This document shows, one piece after another, positions 24,654-27,592 of a stretch of 27,592 nucleotides of DNA. Source of the DNA: Virgibacillus_P tibetensis (GTDB lineage: Bacteria; Bacillota; Bacilli; Bacillales; Amphibacillaceae); assembly GCF_036026595.1 (NCBI RefSeq), contig NZ_JARZFX010000024.1, positions 1 through 27,592 of the forward strand. Direction: 5' to 3'. Within the stretch, counting starts at the first letter, position 1, and every line of letters begins with the position of its first letter. Position numbers and translations under genes: made by a program. The notes below the pieces were generated by a model, which worked only from the letters and a program-made list of their open reading frames with translations, made no database searches and was not told the origin of the DNA.

Positions 24654-25736
24654 TTGATAATTATAATCCTCTTATTTCTAACAGCCTTCTTTTTCGCTGT
24701 AAATATTGGGGCGAGTGGTGCTGCGGCTTCGATGGGAATTGCCTACGGGTCAGGCGCAATAAAAAATAAGCGATTAGCATTAGCTATTTGTGCTATTGGC
24801 GTGTTCCTCGGGGCTGCAATTGGTGGAGGAGAAGTCGTGAAAACACTTGGCTCGGAAATCATTCCGGAAAGCATCGTATCTGCTCAGGTTGCGCTCATCA
24901 TCCTTAGTTCTGCCTCGGTTTCTCTGTTTATTGCAAATCTAAGCGGTATCCCGCTTTCTACAAGTGAAGTTACCGTTGGCGCAGTAGTAGGTGTTGGCAT
25001 TGCATTTAATGTACTGTATGTTGAGACACTCGTTACTATTGTTATGTACTGGATTTTTCTCCCCTTTGTTGCCTTTCTCCTGGCATATGTGACGAATAAA
25101 GGAATAGCCGTTGTTACGAGAAAATACGCCTTTCTTACTAAGGGAAGATGGCCAAAAATCTTAGCTGTTATTGTAATTCTGACCGGGTTTCTGGAAGCAT
25201 TTTCAGCAGGAATGAATAATGTGGCCAATTCAGTCGGTCCACTTGTTGCATCTGGTCTTATAACCGTGAATCAGGGAACCATCACCGGGGGTTTGTTCGT
25301 TGCACTTGGGGCATTGTTTCTTGGTGGAAAGGTCGTCGAAACGAATGGCAAGCGAATAACAAACCTCAGTTTACTGCAGGGTGGTGCCGTATCCGGTATT
25401 GGTGCATCATTAGTAATTGCTGCTTCCATATTTGGCATACCTGTTCCCCACACCCAAGTAACAACCTGCAGTATTTTAGGAGTCGGAGCTTCCGATAAAG
25501 GCAAGGAAATATTTAGAAAGGCGATCATTGCAAAACTAATAAAAACCTGGGTTTTCTCCCCGATTTTTTCCCTTGTCATTTCCTATAATTTAGTCAAAGT
25601 GTTTATTGACCTTGATTTTTCAGGATTAGCACCAGCATTTGGCCTAATTGTAGTTGCCTATTTACTAACCTTGTGGAATCCGACTGAAAAAATGTATCAA
25701 GAAAAAGTTGTACCGAAAAAAATAGGAGGTAATTAA
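24654..25736 (+). CDS. cysP: sulfate permease CysP (PiT family)
   Basis: The 360-residue membrane protein has the two PiT-family half-repeats, NIGASGAAASMGIAYGSGAI (about 17-36) and GMNNVANSVGPLV (186-198), about ten helices and the SGIPLSTSEVTVGAVVG segment. PiT proteins carry phosphate or sulfate; placement between cysH and sat identifies this as the CysP sulfate transporter of B. subtilis type. It starts with TTG at 24654, nine bases after AGGAG, 16 bp beyond the cysH stop. Confidence 0.93.
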   Translation: MIIIILLFLTAFFFAVNIGASGAAASMGIAYGSGAIKNKRLALAICAIGVFLGAAIGGGEVVKTLGSEIIPESIVSAQVALIILSSASVSLFIANLSGIPLSTSEVTVGAVVGVGIAFNVLYVETLVTIVMYWIFLPFVAFLLAYVTNKGIAVVTRKYAFLTKGRWPKILAVIVILTGFLEAFSAGMNNVANSVGPLVASGLITVNQGTITGGLFVALGALFLGGKVVETNGKRITNLSLLQGGAVSGIGASLVIAASIFGIPVPHTQVTTCSILGVGASDKGKEIFRKAIIAKLIKTWVFSPIFSLVISYNLVKVFIDLDFSGLAPAFGLIVVAYLLTLWNPTEKMYQEKVVPKKIGGN

Positions 25737-25737
25737 T

Positions 25738-26886
25738 ATGAATAAACCTCATGGTGGTTTACTAGTAAACAGGATTAATAAAAATTATCAAGTTAACACC
25801 GCAAACACAGAAGTAAACTTAGATCCCATTGCTTTAAGTGACCTTGAAATGATTGCGAATGGAGCATATAGTCCTTTAACTGGGTTTATGAATAAAAAAG
25901 AGTATGATTCGGTTGTTCATTCTATAAGACTCCCAAATAACCTTCCCTGGAGTATCCCCATTACACTGCCGATTGAGGCAAAAAAAGCAAGTATGATAGA
26001 AATTGGAGAAACAGTTAACTTAGTTCATGACGGCATTATTTATGGTGTGTTATCAGTCAGCGATATGTTTACTCCCAATAAACAGGAAGAAGCAAAGCTC
26101 GTCTATCAAACTACAGACCCGGAACATCCGGGAGTACGGAAGCTTTTGGAGCGTCCTAACATATACCTGGGCGGCCCAATAACATTGCTTCGCTATCCAA
26201 AGAGGACTAAATTTCAAGAATACTATTTAGAGCCTGCTGAAACACGGGCAAGATTTGAGCAACTGGAATGGCAGACAATTGTTGGATTTCAAACAAGAAA
26301 TCCTGTCCACCGAGCTCATGAATATATTCAGAAGTCAGCATTGGAAACAGTCGACGGACTACTGCTCCATCCACTTGTTGGAGAAACAAAAGCAGAGGAT
26401 ATTCCAAGTGAATTACGAATGGAATGCTACCAGATCTTACTGGATAACTATTATCCAAAGCACCGGGTATTTCTCTCTGTATTTCCAGCTGCCATGCGAT
26501 ATGCTGGCCCGAGAGAAGCTATATTTCATGCGTTAGTCCGAAAAAATTATGGATGTACCCATTTTATCGTCGGACGTGATCACGCTGGCGTCGGTAATTA
26601 CTATGGAACCTATGACGCACAGAAAATATTCCAGCATTTTACTGATGAGGAGTTAGGCATCCATATTTTTTGCTTTGAAAACAGTTTTTACTGTAAGAAA
26701 TGTGAAAGTATGGGAACGTCCAAAACATGCCCGCATGATTCCAATGATCATGTATCCCTTTCAGGTACAAAGGTTAGAGCAATGCTTAGTGAAGGTAAAT
26801 TGCCACCAAAACAGTTCAGTCGCCCAGAGGTTGCATCTAAACTAATCGAAGGCTTATCTAAAACGTTAATAGAAACGGGGAAATAA
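25738..26886 (+). CDS. sat: sulfate adenylyltransferase (ATP sulfurylase)
   Basis: The 382-residue single-chain enzyme converts sulfate and ATP to APS and pyrophosphate. Active-site motifs QTRNPVHRAHE (185-195) and GRDHAGVG (279-286) are intact, and a C-terminal zinc-site-like cluster (C319, C322, C331, H333) matches the bacterial/archaeal type. There is no kinase domain; that activity is the next gene. ATG follows GGAGG and begins one base after the cysP stop. Confidence 0.96.
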   Translation: MNKPHGGLLVNRINKNYQVNTANTEVNLDPIALSDLEMIANGAYSPLTGFMNKKEYDSVVHSIRLPNNLPWSIPITLPIEAKKASMIEIGETVNLVHDGIIYGVLSVSDMFTPNKQEEAKLVYQTTDPEHPGVRKLLERPNIYLGGPITLLRYPKRTKFQEYYLEPAETRARFEQLEWQTIVGFQTRNPVHRAHEYIQKSALETVDGLLLHPLVGETKAEDIPSELRMECYQILLDNYYPKHRVFLSVFPAAMRYAGPREAIFHALVRKNYGCTHFIVGRDHAGVGNYYGTYDAQKIFQHFTDEELGIHIFCFENSFYCKKCESMGTSKTCPHDSNDHVSLSGTKVRAMLSEGKLPPKQFSRPEVASKLIEGLSKTLIETGK

Positions 26887-26888
26887 TA

Positions 26889-27485
26889 GTGACTCAATCA
26901 CATATCGTTTGGCATCAATCTGCCGTAACAAAAAAGGAACGTCAGCAGTTAAACAATCATAAAAGCTGTACATTGTGGTTTACCGGTTTTTCCGGTTCTG
27001 GTAAATCCACGCTTGCAAATGAGCTTGATCTACAACTGTATGAAGCAGGAATCAGAAGCTATGTACTTGACGGAGATAATGTAAGACATGGGCTGAACAA
27101 GGAACTAGGGTTCAGCCCAAAAGACCGGGAAGAGAATATTAGGAGAGTTGGGGAAGTTGCAAAACTATTTGTAGACAGTGGGCAAATTGTGATAACCGCC
27201 TTCATATCGCCTTTTCGAAGGGACCGTGATGAAATGAGAAGTATTTTTGAAGAGGGAGAGTTTATTGAAGTTTTTGTTGACTGTCCATTCGAAGTATGTG
27301 AAGCACGAGATCCAAAGGGGTTATATCAAAAAGCCAGAAATGGGAAAATTCATGATTTCACCGGCATTGACTCCCCATATGAAGCACCAATCAATCCGGA
27401 TCTGACAATAAACACAGATCAATCTACGGTACGGGAATCTGCCAAAGAAATTTTCAGTTATCTGGAACAAAAAGGTATTATATAA
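26889..27485 (+). CDS. cysC: adenylylsulfate (APS) kinase CysC
   Basis: The 198-residue kinase phosphorylates APS to PAPS. It has Walker A GFSGSGKST (33-41), DGDNVRHGLNKELGFS (about 61-76), REENIRRVGEVAKLF and FISPFRRDRD, all expected for CysC. It starts with GTG at 26889, two bases past the sat stop, with a CGGGG-type ribosome site inside sat. It is the last gene of the operon visible here. Confidence 0.95.
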   Translation: MTQSHIVWHQSAVTKKERQQLNNHKSCTLWFTGFSGSGKSTLANELDLQLYEAGIRSYVLDGDNVRHGLNKELGFSPKDREENIRRVGEVAKLFVDSGQIVITAFISPFRRDRDEMRSIFEEGEFIEVFVDCPFEVCEARDPKGLYQKARNGKIHDFTGIDSPYEAPINPDLTINTDQSTVRESAKEIFSYLEQKGII

Positions 27486-27506
27486 AGCGTATAGCAGGAA
27501 TGAGAA

Positions 27507-27527
27507 CAGCCTTCGATCAGAAGGCTG
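27507..27527. terminator. possible terminator hairpin after cysC
   Basis: CAGCCTTC (27507-27514) pairs with GAAGGCTG (27520-27527) around a 5-base loop, about 20 bp after the cysC stop. There is no real T-tract on either side, so termination efficiency is doubtful. Confidence 0.45.
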
Positions 27528-27549
27528 CTCAAATATATACTTTAAACTA

Positions 27550-27592
27550 TCCCTGCTTTCATTCAGCGTTCAACCTATTTTTTCCCGCGGTC
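27550..27592. repeat. start of a second 21-bp repeat array (cut by window edge)
   Basis: Read on the minus strand, GCGGGAAAAA (27579-27588) and GCTGAATGAA (27558-27567) start 21 bp apart and carry the ACCGCGGGAA and GAACGCTGAATGAAA text found in the array at 14785-14975. Orientation is opposite. Only two units are inside the window. Confidence 0.55.

Noticed and set aside
1..27592. CRISPR array, prophage or toxin-antitoxin system
   Set aside because: No regular repeat-spacer pattern, no phage structural or integrase genes, and no toxin-antitoxin pair; the only phased repeats are the degenerate 21-bp arrays without spacers.

Overview
The window looks like chromosome of a low-GC, endospore-forming Bacillaceae, probably of the Oceanobacillus/Virgibacillus type. 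The evidence is AT-rich DNA with strong GGAGG-type ribosome sites, B. subtilis-like genes (yuaF/floT, uvsE, two yndM/DUF2512 genes, DUF3231, YetF, UPF0182, yitC/yitD-like comB/comA), sigma-W-type promoters and an S-box riboswitch. Genus assignment is inference.

Layout. 1-673: no protein gene; three tandem consensus promoters and a boxA-like leader point left, so an rRNA operon probably begins just outside the left edge. 674-4849 (- strand): flavin reductase, UspA, SulP transporter, CBS protein, UV endonuclease UvsE. 5037-9696: flotillin membrane module yuaF and floT, each with its own sigma-W-like promoter, split by a 246-bp hairpin repeat and an oppositely oriented ribosome-protection-type GTPase. 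9843-12996: YetF, DUF3231, MFS and YitT-type proteins. 13284-15737: two tiny hydrophilic proteins, a divergent pair of yndM paralogues, an array of degenerate 21-bp repeats and an EEP-family hydrolase. 15985-16230: second, inverted copy of the hairpin repeat. 16415-18710: SAM-I riboswitch controlling an FMN reductase plus NtaA-type monooxygenase. 18817-21546: large UPF0182 membrane protein. 21789-27485: VOC protein, then comA-comB on the minus strand divergent from cysH-cysP-sat-cysC on the plus strand. The right edge begins another 21-bp repeat array in opposite orientation.

How it fits together. The right third is a sulfur module: CysP imports sulfate, Sat and CysC activate it, CysH reduces it to sulfite, and ComA/ComB can join sulfite to phosphoenolpyruvate and dephosphorylate the product to 3-sulfolactate, known from B. 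subtilis spores. No sulfite reductase is visible. The S-box-controlled monooxygenase/reductase pair is probably a second sulfur-acquisition unit. The most distinctive features are the divergent sulfate-to-sulfolactate arrangement with a shared inverted motif, the interrupted flotillin module with duplicate sigma-W-like promoters, and two dispersed repeat families.
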